A model generated the notes under the pieces. The model saw only the letters and a list, made by a program, of their open reading frames with translations, did no database searches and was not told where the DNA came from. Below are positions 1 through 6,805 of a DNA stretch of 12,493 bases, piece after piece. The position numbers and the translations under genes are program-made. Position 1 is the stretch's first letter, and each line of letters begins with the position of its first letter. The DNA comes from Candidatus Woesearchaeota archaeon (GTDB lineage Archaea; Nanobdellota; Nanobdellia; Woesearchaeales; UBA10216): the NCBI GenBank assembly GCA_016180145.1, contig JACPBT010000053.1, positions 1-12,493 of the forward strand, written 5' to 3'.

Positions 1-1719
1 TTTTGGCAGCCCGTTGTGGAGGAAGTTCATGTCCAGTTCAATTATTTTCTTTCCGTTGTATTTTACTGCGAGTTTTTTTGTGTCTGTTATTTTTCCTATT
101 TCTGTCGCCTCTGTTCCTTCTTTTTCGCATATTTGCTTTATTTTTGTGATGTTTTGCTTGGGTGCTGTTATTATCATTCTTTCCTGGCTTTCTGACATCC
201 ATATTTCCCATGGCTTTATTCCTGCGTGTTTTATCGGCGCTTTTTCCAGCCAAACCTCTGCTCCTGTTTGTGCTGCGAGTTCTCCTATTGCTGAGCTGAA
301 GCCTCCTCCTCCGCAGTCTGTTATGAATGTGTATAGTTTCTCATCCCTGCATTGGAGCAGTGCGTCTGTCATTTTTTTTTCTTCTATGGGGTTTCCTATC
401 TGGACTGCGCTGCTTGGGCTGGTTTGCTCAAGTTCTGCTGATGAGAAGGTTGCTCCGTGCAGCCCGTCCCTGCCTGTTTTTCCGCCGATTACGAGTATTG
501 CCTCTTCTTTTGATGCTTTTTTGTTTTCCATTCCTTTTGGGATTATTCCGCCTGTTCCGCAGTATACGAGTGGCGCTCCGAGGTAGTTGTTGTGGAATAT
601 TATTGCGCCGTTTACTGTTGGTATGCCCATCCTGTTTCCGTAGTCCCTTACTCCTGATGCTACTCCTTTGAGTATTCTTTTTGGGTGCAGGATTCCTTCT
701 GGCAGTTCCCCGTCATATTCCGGCGGTGCGAAGCAGAATACGTCTGTGTTGAATATGGGCTTTGCGCCCAGTCCTGCTCCGAGGATGTCTCTTATTACTC
801 CTCCGACTCCTGTTGATGCCCCTCCGTATGGCTCAAGTGCTGAGGGGTGGTTGTGTGTTTCTGCCTTTATTGCGAGGTTGTTTTTCTCATCCAGTTCAAT
901 TATTCCTGCATTGTCTTTGAATGTGCTTACGAGCCATTTTTTTTTCTTTGCTGTCTGTTGTGTTGCTTCTGCTATTGTTTCCCTAAACAGGTTTTGTATT
1001 GTTTCCTTTTTTCCTTGGTTGTTGAATTCTATTTGGCTGTTGAATGTTTTGTGTTTGCAGTGTTCGCTCCATGTTTGTGCTATTGTTTCAATTTCTGCGT
1101 CTGTCGGCTCCCTGCCCAGCTTGGTGAAGTGTTGCCTTATTGCTTTCATTTCTTCAAGGTTCAGTGCCAGCGTTCCTTCTTTGCTTATCCTTGTAAGCTC
1201 GCTGTCGTTGGCAGTTGTTATTCTTATTTGGTTTACTTTGTCTGTTGCTTTTCCCTGCATGCTTTTTGGCGGTTCTGCCTTTAGCTCCTCATAGCCGTAT
1301 CGGCACTCTTCAACTATGTTGTTTGCGAGCAGTTTGCATATCTTTTCTGTGTCTTTGCTGTTTAGCTCTGCTTTTATGTAGTATCTTGTTGCTGTTCTTG
1401 CCGAGTCAGCCTTTTTTCCAAGTTCTCTTATTGCGGTTAGTATGCTTTCCTCTGCCGGTTCTGTTACGTTATCTTTGTATCTGACTTCTATTATCCATTG
1501 CCCTTTTGCTTTCTCTGTTTGTGTGCTGTATTTTTGTGTGATGTTGTCTGTGAGCAGTTTCTGTGCGATTTCTTCGTAGTCTTTTTCGCTTAGTTTTCCT
1601 TCTATGTAATAGGTGTCGCTTACTTTTGTTTCTGCTTTTATGCCTTCGTCTTCAAGCGACTCCTGAAACGCCTTGTCCCTTGCGTCTTTTGTTTTTGTTT
1701 TTACTTCAATTGCTTGCAT
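1..1719 (-). CDS. purL: Phosphoribosylformylglycinamidine synthase PurL, N-terminal 573 residues (gene runs off the left edge)
   Basis: PurL converts FGAR + glutamine (or ammonia) + ATP to FGAM, step 4 of IMP synthesis. The window shows the first 573 residues with no stop; the C-terminus lies beyond position 1. Seen: residues about 2-65 and 74-145 are two consecutive PurS-like segments, the second with the PurS-type ending LLANNIVEE. After a linker comes the PurL signature AQTWSEHCKHKTF (214-226), then KAETHNHPS (285-293), a glycine-rich PYGGASTGVGG stretch (297-307), GRDGLHGATFSS (416-427), VQIGNPI (439-445) and DCGGGG (468-473), all typical of the catalytic ATP-binding half. The N-terminus resembles the long PurL type with built-in PurS-like domains, which is usually near 1,000 residues. 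Whether it also carries a glutaminase domain cannot be seen. The ATG overlaps the end of purM by 14 nt, indicating coupled translation. I read this from the minus strand directly; identity is secure. Confidence 0.96.
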   Translation of the reverse strand, partial: MQAIEVKTKTKDARDKAFQESLEDEGIKAETKVSDTYYIEGKLSEKDYEEIAQKLLTDNITQKYSTQTEKAKGQWIIEVRYKDNVTEPAEESILTAIRELGKKADSARTATRYYIKAELNSKDTEKICKLLANNIVEECRYGYEELKAEPPKSMQGKATDKVNQIRITTANDSELTRISKEGTLALNLEEMKAIRQHFTKLGREPTDAEIETIAQTWSEHCKHKTFNSQIEFNNQGKKETIQNLFRETIAEATQQTAKKKKWLVSTFKDNAGIIELDEKNNLAIKAETHNHPSALEPYGGASTGVGGVIRDILGAGLGAKPIFNTDVFCFAPPEYDGELPEGILHPKRILKGVASGVRDYGNRMGIPTVNGAIIFHNNYLGAPLVYCGTGGIIPKGMENKKASKEEAILVIGGKTGRDGLHGATFSSAELEQTSPSSAVQIGNPIEEKKMTDALLQCRDEKLYTFITDCGGGGFSSAIGELAAQTGAEVWLEKAPIKHAGIKPWEIWMSESQERMIITAPKQNITKIKQICEKEGTEATEIGKITDTKKLAVKYNGKKIIELDMNFLHNGLPK

Positions 1720-2731
1720 AGTGGACGCCTTCCCTGCTTGTTATGCTCCCTATCAGGTATGCTTTTTCTTTTAGCTGCTGGAGCTGCTGCAAAATATCAT
1801 CAGCGTCTTTTTTGTCAACAACGTAAACGTATCCTATTCCCATGTTGAATGTGTTGTACATTTCCTCTTCAGGCACGTTTCCCCTCTGTTGTATCAGCCG
1901 GAATATCGGGAGTGGCTCCCAGTTTTCTTTTTTTATTTCTGCGCCAAGCCCTTTTGGCAGTATTCTTGGCAGGTTTTTCCTGAAGCTGCCTCCGGTTATG
2001 TGTGCTATTCCTTTTATGCGGTAGCGTTCCATCAATGTAAGAGTTGTATTCAGGTAGTTCCTGTGCGGCTTTAGCAGCATTTCCCCTGCGCTTTCAGTTC
2101 CTGTTCTGTCGCTTAGCTTGAGTTTTCCTGTGCGCAGTATTGCCCTTACGAGGCTATAGCCGTTTGAGTGCAGTCCGCTTGATGAAATTCCTATCAGCTC
2201 GTCCCCTTCTTTTATGGCGCTGCCTTCAATCACCTTTTCCTTTTCAACAGCCCCGAGTATGAAGCCAACAACGTCAATCGCCTTTTCGTGGTATACGTCA
2301 GGCATCTCTGCTGTTTCGCCTCCTGCAAATATGATGCCTTCCTTTTTGCAGCAGTTTGCGATGCTTTTTACTATGCGCTCAACAACTGCGTTGTCAAGCT
2401 TGCTGCTGGCTATGTAGTCTGAGAAGCATAGCGGCTTTGCTCCCATGCTCAGTATGTCGTTTATGCAGTGGTTGACTATGTCTTCTCCGATGCCTTCCCA
2501 CCTGTTCAGTTCGGCTGCGATTAGCGTTTTTGTTCCGACTCCGTCTGTGTTGAATGCCAGCACAGGAGCTTTGTATTTTTTCAGTTCTTCTGCGCTCACT
2601 ACAAGCCCTTTGAATAGTGTTTCGCTGCTTATCACCCGGCCATCGTGTGTTGACTTGATGTGTCCCTTTATTTTCTTCAGAAGCTCGTTTTTCTTTTCTA
2701 TGTCCACTCCCGCTTCCTTGTAGGTTGTCAT
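1706..2731 (-). CDS. purM: Phosphoribosylformylglycinamidine cyclo-ligase (AIR synthetase) PurM
   Basis: PurM closes FGAM to aminoimidazole ribotide using ATP, step 5 of IMP synthesis, as a cytosolic dimer. The 341 residues match the usual family length. Seen: the N-terminal YKEAGVD (4-10) typical of PurM, the DGVGTK nucleotide-binding loop (63-68), the NDILSMGAKPL segment (91-101), GGETAEMP (137-144), the GLHSNGYSLVR block, and a C-terminal ITGGSFRKNLPRILP stretch. PurM is a structural relative of PurL, which follows directly: the stop lies 14 nt inside the purL start, so the two are likely translated together and make consecutive enzymes. Upstream, about 90 bp separates it from a gene on the other strand, so purM probably starts a transcript of its own unless read-through from folD occurs. 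A TATA-like sequence near 2789-2799 read on this strand would give a leader of about 35-40 nt. Identity secure. Confidence 0.97.
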   Translation of the reverse strand: MTTYKEAGVDIEKKNELLKKIKGHIKSTHDGRVISSETLFKGLVVSAEELKKYKAPVLAFNTDGVGTKTLIAAELNRWEGIGEDIVNHCINDILSMGAKPLCFSDYIASSKLDNAVVERIVKSIANCCKKEGIIFAGGETAEMPDVYHEKAIDVVGFILGAVEKEKVIEGSAIKEGDELIGISSSGLHSNGYSLVRAILRTGKLKLSDRTGTESAGEMLLKPHRNYLNTTLTLMERYRIKGIAHITGGSFRKNLPRILPKGLGAEIKKENWEPLPIFRLIQQRGNVPEEEMYNTFNMGIGYVYVVDKKDADDILQQLQQLKEKAYLIGSITSREGVHYASN

Positions 2732-2783
2732 AAAATCGTGGGGCGGGGAAGCCCGTTGCCTCCGTCTATTGGTTGTGCAAGAG

Positions 2784-2799
2784 GAAACTTTATATTTAA
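2784..2799 (+). promoter_or_regulatory. Archaeal BRE/TATA promoter, leaderless, for the phosphatase-like gene
   Basis: An A-rich BRE-like stretch (gaaact) runs into a tttatattta TATA box centred near 2794. The ATG at 2821 is about 26-27 nt downstream, where an archaeal transcript is expected to begin, so the mRNA should be leaderless. No Shine-Dalgarno motif is present. Read on the other strand the AT-rich core could also serve purM; this is inference. Confidence 0.65.
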
Positions 2800-2820
2800 G
2801 TAGCCGCTTGTATATCCGCT

Positions 2821-3141
2821 ATGAATGTATTGTTTATCTGTAATCAAAATAAGAACCGAAGCAAGACTGCTGAGAAAATCTTTAAAGACAGATTTAACAC
2901 TAAATCGGCAGGTCTTTACAGTGCTAAGCCTGTTACTGATAAGCAGATTTCTTGGGCTGATGCCATAATCGTTATGGAAGAAGCCCAGCGTAGCGAGATA
3001 GCTGAGAGGTTTCCCAAGCAATATATGCTCAAACGCATACTTTCCCTTGATGTTGCTGATGTTTACCATTATAATCAACCTGAGCTTATCGAAATTTTAA
3101 ACTCAAAAATTGACGAGTTATTTGAGCCACTCATCAAATAG
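2821..3141 (+). CDS. Low-molecular-weight protein-tyrosine-phosphatase-like protein (short form)
   Basis: A predicted cytosolic phosphatase of the LMW-PTP fold, 106 residues. Seen: the N-terminal MNVLFICNQNKNRS places a CX5R phosphate-binding loop at C7-R13 followed by S14, the LMW-PTP signature position. ADAIIVMEE (46-54) matches the second conserved strand. LDVADVY (76-82) supplies aspartates (D77, D80) in the place of the usual general acid. It is shorter than classical LMW-PTPs (about 150) and resembles the short 'predicted protein tyrosine phosphatase' group (COG4551-like); substrates of that group are not established. It is the only plus-strand gene inside the purine cluster, splitting folD from purM, and has its own leaderless promoter, which suggests insertion or transfer rather than a purine role. 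Fold confident, function uncertain. Confidence 0.85.
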   Translation: MNVLFICNQNKNRSKTAEKIFKDRFNTKSAGLYSAKPVTDKQISWADAIIVMEEAQRSEIAERFPKQYMLKRILSLDVADVYHYNQPELIEILNSKIDELFEPLIK

Positions 3142-3189
3142 TTTCTTAGCTTTTTTCTTTGTTGTAAAAACTTTTGTTTCTGCCTTCAT
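3118..3189 (-). CDS. Candidate 23-residue Lys-rich ORF (doubtful)
   Basis: An ATG-started ORF of 23 codons overlaps the 3' end of the opposite-strand phosphatase gene. The peptide is basic, with a KKKAKKLFDEWLK tail. A TATA-like sequence on this strand lies near 3226-3236, roughly 40 nt upstream. It matches no family that I know and part of it is antisense to a real gene, so it could be chance. Listed because it and the 32-codon ORF next to it are the only minus-strand coding potential between folD and purM. Confidence 0.15.
   Translation of the reverse strand: MKAETKVFTTKKKAKKLFDEWLK
3150..3160 (+). terminator. T-rich terminator after the phosphatase-like gene
   Basis: A run of six T followed by C and three more T begins 9 nt after the stop codon on the coding strand. 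Archaeal RNA polymerase commonly terminates at such U-rich tracts without a hairpin. Placement supports the call; no test is possible here. Confidence 0.45.
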
Positions 3190-3228
3190 TAACTTATTGG
3201 TTTATTCACCATACAACATAATCCGTAT

Positions 3229-3327
3229 TTATAACCAATCGCTATGATTTGCGTAATATTTTGCGATTGCAAATCGCATTATTTTGAACCAATTAACGTA
3301 TTTCTCTATATCTTGGGAGTATGTCAT
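3229..3327 (-). CDS. Candidate 32-residue ORF translationally coupled to folD
   Basis: The ATG of this ORF shares the ATGA tetranucleotide with the folD stop codon (3324-3327), the same junction type used between mazG/purD and purN/glyA in this operon. It reads 32 codons to TAA. The peptide is aromatic-rich (Y, W, F spread through it, including a KYVNWFKIMRF segment and an HSDWL end). No family recognised. The coupling and unbiased-looking composition argue for a real gene or for the remnant of a longer one. Its short length, and an inverted repeat inside it that could instead be a folD 3' hairpin, argue against. Confidence 0.35.
   Translation of the reverse strand: MTYSQDIEKYVNWFKIMRFAIAKYYANHSDWL
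3262..3278. repeat. Short inverted repeat downstream of folD
   Basis: Perfect 7-bp arms tgcgatt / aatcgca with a 3-nt loop, followed on both sides by AT-rich DNA. It lies about 45 nt beyond the folD stop on the minus strand and could stabilise the folD mRNA end or help end transcription, but it also falls inside the 32-codon candidate ORF. Confidence 0.4.
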
Positions 3328-4166
3328 TTTTGTTTTCTTTCCTTGTGGAGCTTCAGGGTGTTTTCAAGGAGCATTGCTATTGTCATTGGCCCCACTCCTC
3401 CCGGGACTGGTGTTATTGCGGCTGCTTTTTCTTTTGCCTGCTTGTAATCAACGTCTCCGCTTATTTCGCCATCTGCCTTGTTTATTCCTACATCTATCAC
3501 AATCGCTCCTTTTTTTATCATGTCTGCTGTTATGAGTTTCGGCTTTCCTGCTGCTGCTATGAGGATGTCTGCCTTTCTTGTGTGTTCTGCGAGGTTGCTT
3601 GTTTTGCTGTGGCATATTGTTACCGTTGCGTTTCTGTTTAGGAGCATTAGTGCTGTTGGCTTTCCGACTATGTTGCTTCTTCCTACGATTACCGCACTCT
3701 TTCCATCTATCTTTGTTCCGGTTTCTTCAAGAAGTCTTATGATTCCTTTTGGCGTGCATGGCACCATGTTTTCGTTTCCTGCCATTAGTTTTCCCACGTT
3801 GGCTGGGCTGAAGCCGTCAACGTCTTTTTCTATTGCCACTTCGTTTAATGCTTTTTCTGTGCTTATTTGCGGCGGCAGCGGCAGCTGGACGAGTATGGCG
3901 TCTATCTTGTCTTCGTTGTTTAGTTTTCTTATCAGCTCAATCAGTTCTTTTTCGGTTGCCTGTTCAGGTAGCTTGTGTTCTTCCGAGTATATTCCCGCTT
4001 CTTTGCAGGTTTTTCTTTTCATGCCTACATATATTTTTGATGCTGGGTTGTCCCCTGCTATTATTGCTGCCAGCCCGGGTTTTTTTCCCAGCGTTGCCAC
4101 TTCTGCCTTTATTTTTTCCTTTATTTTCTGTGCTATTGCCTTTCCGTCTATTATTTGTGCTGTCAT
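3324..4166 (-). CDS. folD: Bifunctional methylene-THF dehydrogenase / methenyl-THF cyclohydrolase FolD
   Basis: FolD oxidises 5,10-methylene-THF with NAD(P)+ and hydrolyses the product to 10-formyl-THF, the donor used by PurN. The 280 residues match the family. Seen: GDNPASKIYVGMKRK (38-52) contains the catalytic Y46-xxx-K50 pair; QLPLP (94-98); EKDVDGFSPANVGKL (113-127); the dinucleotide-binding GRSNIVGKP (162-170); and a C-terminal PVPGGVGPMT motif. The start is 10 nt after the glyA stop, so it is in the same operon, directly after the enzyme that makes its substrate. Most archaea use tetrahydromethanopterin for C1 chemistry; this THF enzyme therefore suggests a bacterial-style folate pathway, common in DPANN and of likely transferred origin (inference). 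The gene ends in an ATGA overlap with a short ORF. Confidence 0.97.
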   Translation of the reverse strand: MTAQIIDGKAIAQKIKEKIKAEVATLGKKPGLAAIIAGDNPASKIYVGMKRKTCKEAGIYSEEHKLPEQATEKELIELIRKLNNEDKIDAILVQLPLPPQISTEKALNEVAIEKDVDGFSPANVGKLMAGNENMVPCTPKGIIRLLEETGTKIDGKSAVIVGRSNIVGKPTALMLLNRNATVTICHSKTSNLAEHTRKADILIAAAGKPKLITADMIKKGAIVIDVGINKADGEISGDVDYKQAKEKAAAITPVPGGVGPMTIAMLLENTLKLHKERKQK

Positions 4167-4176
4167 CTTGGAATGC

Positions 4177-5508
4177 TCACTTGTATAGGGGGAATTTTTT
4201 GCACAGCTCCCTGACTTCTTTTCTTATCTGCTTTAGTGCCTTGTTTCTCCTTATGTCAGCTTTTGCTTTCTTTATGGTTTCCTGTCTTTGTTCCTTGTCT
4301 TCAGGGAGCCTGTATGCTTCTGTTTCCTTTATTGCCGCGGTTATCCATTTTCCTATTTGTTTCATTTCTTCTTCTTTCATTCCTCTTGTTGTGAGTGCCG
4401 GTGTCCCGAGCCTTACTCCGCTGGGGTAGAATGGCGAGGATGGCTCCTGCGGTATTGTGTTCTTGTTTGCGGTTATCCCTGCTGTTTCAAGTGCCTCCTG
4501 TGCAAAGATGCCGTGTCCCGGCTCTATTGTTGTGAGGTCTATGAGTATCAGGTGTGTGTCTGTTCCTCCTGAGACAAGCTTCAGCCCGTTGTTCATCAAT
4601 TCTGAGGCAAGTGCCTTTGCATTCGCCACTATTTGTTTTGCGTATTCTGTGAATTCTGGTTGTGCTGCCTCGTGCAGTGCTACTGCTATCGCTGCTGTCG
4701 TGTGGTCGTGCGGCCCTCCCTGCAGCCCGGGGAATACTGCTTTGTCTATCTTGTCTGCCAGTTCCGGGTCTTTTTTCAGCCCTTTTTCTGTTACCAGTAT
4801 CATTGCCCCGCGTGGCCCCCTCAGCGTCTTGTGCGTGGTTGTTGTGATGATGTGCACGTATGGTGACGGGCTTGGATGCACTCCTGCTATTATCAGTCCT
4901 GATATGTGTGCCACGTCTGCTACAAGGTATGCCCCGACCTCGTCTGCTATTTCTGCCATTTCCCTGAATGGGAATTGGCGCGGGTATGCTGATGCGCCCA
5001 CCCATATTATTTTTGGCTTGTTTTCCCTTGCAAGCCTCCTTGCTTCTTCAAGGTCTATGTAGCCGTCTGCCTTTACGTGGTATTGTATTGATTTGAAGAA
5101 TATGCCTCCGAAGCTTGTCTTCCAGCCGTGTGTCAGGTGTCCTCCGTCGGGCAGTGCATGTCCCATTATGGTGTCTCCTTGTTTGCATACTGCAAGGTAT
5201 ACCTCTGCGTTGGCAGGGCTTCCTGAATAGGGCTGCACGTTTGCGTGTGCTGCGTTAAACGCCTTTTTTGCCCTTTCAATTGCCAAATTCTCTGCCTCGT
5301 CAATGAATTCGTTTCCTGCGTAGTATCTCTTTCCCGGGTAGCCTTCTGAGTATTTGTTTGTCATTACGCTTCCCATTGCCTCCATTACTGCCTTGCTGGC
5401 GAAGTTTTCTGATGGTATCATTTCCAGCCCTTCTTCCTGCCTTTTGAGTTCTTTTCTTATTGTTGTGTATATTTCCCGGTCTGTTTCCTTTAGCTTTTTT
5501 CTGTTCAT
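4177..5508 (-). CDS. glyA: Serine hydroxymethyltransferase GlyA
   Basis: A PLP enzyme transferring the serine hydroxymethyl group to THF, giving glycine and 5,10-methylene-THF. Here both products feed purine synthesis: glycine to PurD, methylene-THF to FolD and PurN. The 443 residues fit the family. Seen: SENFAS (33-38), EGYPGKRYYAGNEFID (55-70), QPYSGSPAN (92-100), GGHLTHG (122-128), DVAHISG (198-204) with the ring-binding Asp198, and TTTTHKTLRGPRG (222-234), whose K227 should form the PLP Schiff base; then FPGLQGGPHDH and a C-terminal SGVRLGTPALTTRG. The ATG overlaps the upstream fusion gene's stop by 4 nt, and a GGTGA Shine-Dalgarno motif 7 nt before it supports this start. The sequence looks complete and active. 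Confidence 0.97.
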   Translation of the reverse strand: MNRKKLKETDREIYTTIRKELKRQEEGLEMIPSENFASKAVMEAMGSVMTNKYSEGYPGKRYYAGNEFIDEAENLAIERAKKAFNAAHANVQPYSGSPANAEVYLAVCKQGDTIMGHALPDGGHLTHGWKTSFGGIFFKSIQYHVKADGYIDLEEARRLARENKPKIIWVGASAYPRQFPFREMAEIADEVGAYLVADVAHISGLIIAGVHPSPSPYVHIITTTTHKTLRGPRGAMILVTEKGLKKDPELADKIDKAVFPGLQGGPHDHTTAAIAVALHEAAQPEFTEYAKQIVANAKALASELMNNGLKLVSGGTDTHLILIDLTTIEPGHGIFAQEALETAGITANKNTIPQEPSSPFYPSGVRLGTPALTTRGMKEEEMKQIGKWITAAIKETEAYRLPEDKEQRQETIKKAKADIRRNKALKQIRKEVRELCKKFPLYK

Positions 5509-6776
5509 TCGTCTTTCACCCCGCAGTCTATCGTTCTTTCTTCTGTGATTATCTTGTCTATTTTTTCGTCGTGTTCTGTTGTGAGTATTCTGTCAACTAT
5601 CTGCTGCTCGTATGCCAGTGCTATTCTTTTTGCCTCTGTTTTTTTGAGGAATCTGTCGTAGAATCCAAGCCCGTATCCTATTCTGTTTCCGTTTTCGTCA
5701 AAGGCTATTCCGGGGACTATTATCAGTTCTATTTCCGCCGCTCTTATTTTTGTTCTTCCTTTTGGTTCTGGTATGTCAAATGGCCCTTCTTCCAGCTCTT
5801 CTTCGCTTTCAGCCAGTCCTGCTTCTATTTCCTTTTTTGAGAGGTCTGTTATTGGCAGTGCAACTTTTTTTCCGGAGGATAGCGCTCCCTGCAGCAGCTC
5901 AAGCGTCCTGACTTCGTTTCCTTTTGCCATGTAGAGCATTATTGTTTTTGCTTTTTTGTATTCGTCGCTCTGCAAGAGTCTTTTTGTTATTGCGGCGCTT
6001 TTTTCCTCTGTCTCTTCTTCATCCATTTTTTCCCTTAGCTCAAGGATTTTCTCTCTTAGCAGCGCTTTTTCTTCTGTCATGTCAATTACGAAGTTTTCCT
6101 CTTCTTCTATCCAGAGTCTGCCTTCTGCGAGCCTTCTTATTGTTTCAGGGTAGGTTTTCCACTCTTCTTTTTTGAGTTTTTCGTGGTAATCTTCAGATAT
6201 CTTTTTCAGTTTTTTTTCGTCCTGCATTTCATCCTGGCTTACTTCAATCCCTACAGGCTTTGTTACGAGGAGTATTGCCCCTCCATCCACCTCTCCCGTG
6301 ACTATGTGGGTTGTCGCCCTTGCCTCTTCTCCTTCGTTCTCTATTACTTTCCTTATGCATTCTGCTCCCATGCATCCTGCGTATATTCTTTTGCCTTTTT
6401 CATTCAGCATTCTCAGGTCTGCCGGGTGTATGTTTATTGTGAGGAATTTTTCGTAGATTTCTTCTGTTACTATGCTCATGTAGCCGCATAGCGCTACGAG
6501 TTCTATTCCGTGCTTTTTCAGGAGTTGTGCTGTCTGCCTGTCGTATTCCTTTCTTGCCTCCATGTTTTTCCTGTCAGTGTATCCCTTTTGCCTGTAGTAT
6601 TCTTTTATGTCGTTGCAGTAGTATGGTATGCTGTTCTCTTCTGCTATCTCTTTTGCTTTTGACGCAGTTGTGTCTGTGAAAATCATTGCTGTCCTGAATC
6701 TGCCGCTTTTTCTCTGCTCCGCGATTATTTTCTTTGCGTTTGTTCCTCCGCCTGACATGAATATTGCCGCTTTCAT
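5505..6776 (-). CDS. purN: Fusion: GAR formyltransferase (PurN-type) + 5-formyltetrahydrofolate cyclo-ligase
   Basis: One 423-residue ORF with two enzyme domains. Residues 1-about 225 are a PurN-type formyltransferase: SGGGTN (8-13), GYMSIVT (98-104), NIHPADL (115-121) and THIVTGEVDGG (156-166). N115, H117 and D164 match the catalytic Asn/His/Asp triad of GAR transformylase, which formylates GAR with 10-formyl-THF. A helical charged linker (about 180-260) follows. Residues about 235-423 are a 5-formyl-THF cyclo-ligase: an N-terminal LREKILELREKM helix, a basic ATP-site region, and the signature VPGIAFDENG-NRIGYGLGFYDR (354-375). That enzyme turns 5-formyl-THF into 5,10-methenyl-THF with ATP. 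The reading frame is continuous through the join, so this is not two adjacent genes. The start is 29 nt after purD and the stop overlaps glyA by 4 nt. PurN belongs to a subgroup with NIHPADL rather than the common NIHPSLLP. Both assignments are firm. Confidence 0.93.
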   Translation of the reverse strand: MKAAIFMSGGGTNAKKIIAEQRKSGRFRTAMIFTDTTASKAKEIAEENSIPYYCNDIKEYYRQKGYTDRKNMEARKEYDRQTAQLLKKHGIELVALCGYMSIVTEEIYEKFLTINIHPADLRMLNEKGKRIYAGCMGAECIRKVIENEGEEARATTHIVTGEVDGGAILLVTKPVGIEVSQDEMQDEKKLKKISEDYHEKLKKEEWKTYPETIRRLAEGRLWIEEEENFVIDMTEEKALLREKILELREKMDEEETEEKSAAITKRLLQSDEYKKAKTIMLYMAKGNEVRTLELLQGALSSGKKVALPITDLSKKEIEAGLAESEEELEEGPFDIPEPKGRTKIRAAEIELIIVPGIAFDENGNRIGYGLGFYDRFLKKTEAKRIALAYEQQIVDRILTTEHDEKIDKIITEERTIDCGVKDE

Positions 6777-6805
6777 TGGCTCGCTTTTTGGCTTGTAAAG
6801 CTGTC

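Noticed and set aside
14..1484. Long plus-strand ORFs opposite purL
   Set aside because: They are antisense shadows. The minus strand carries complete PurL motifs; the plus strand is T/C-rich because the coding strand is purine-rich, which leaves its antisense frames open.
2728..3078. 116-codon minus-strand ORF opposite the phosphatase-like gene
   Set aside because: The plus-strand gene has a CX5R motif and a well-placed promoter. The antisense frame shows no motif and would run through the purM leader.
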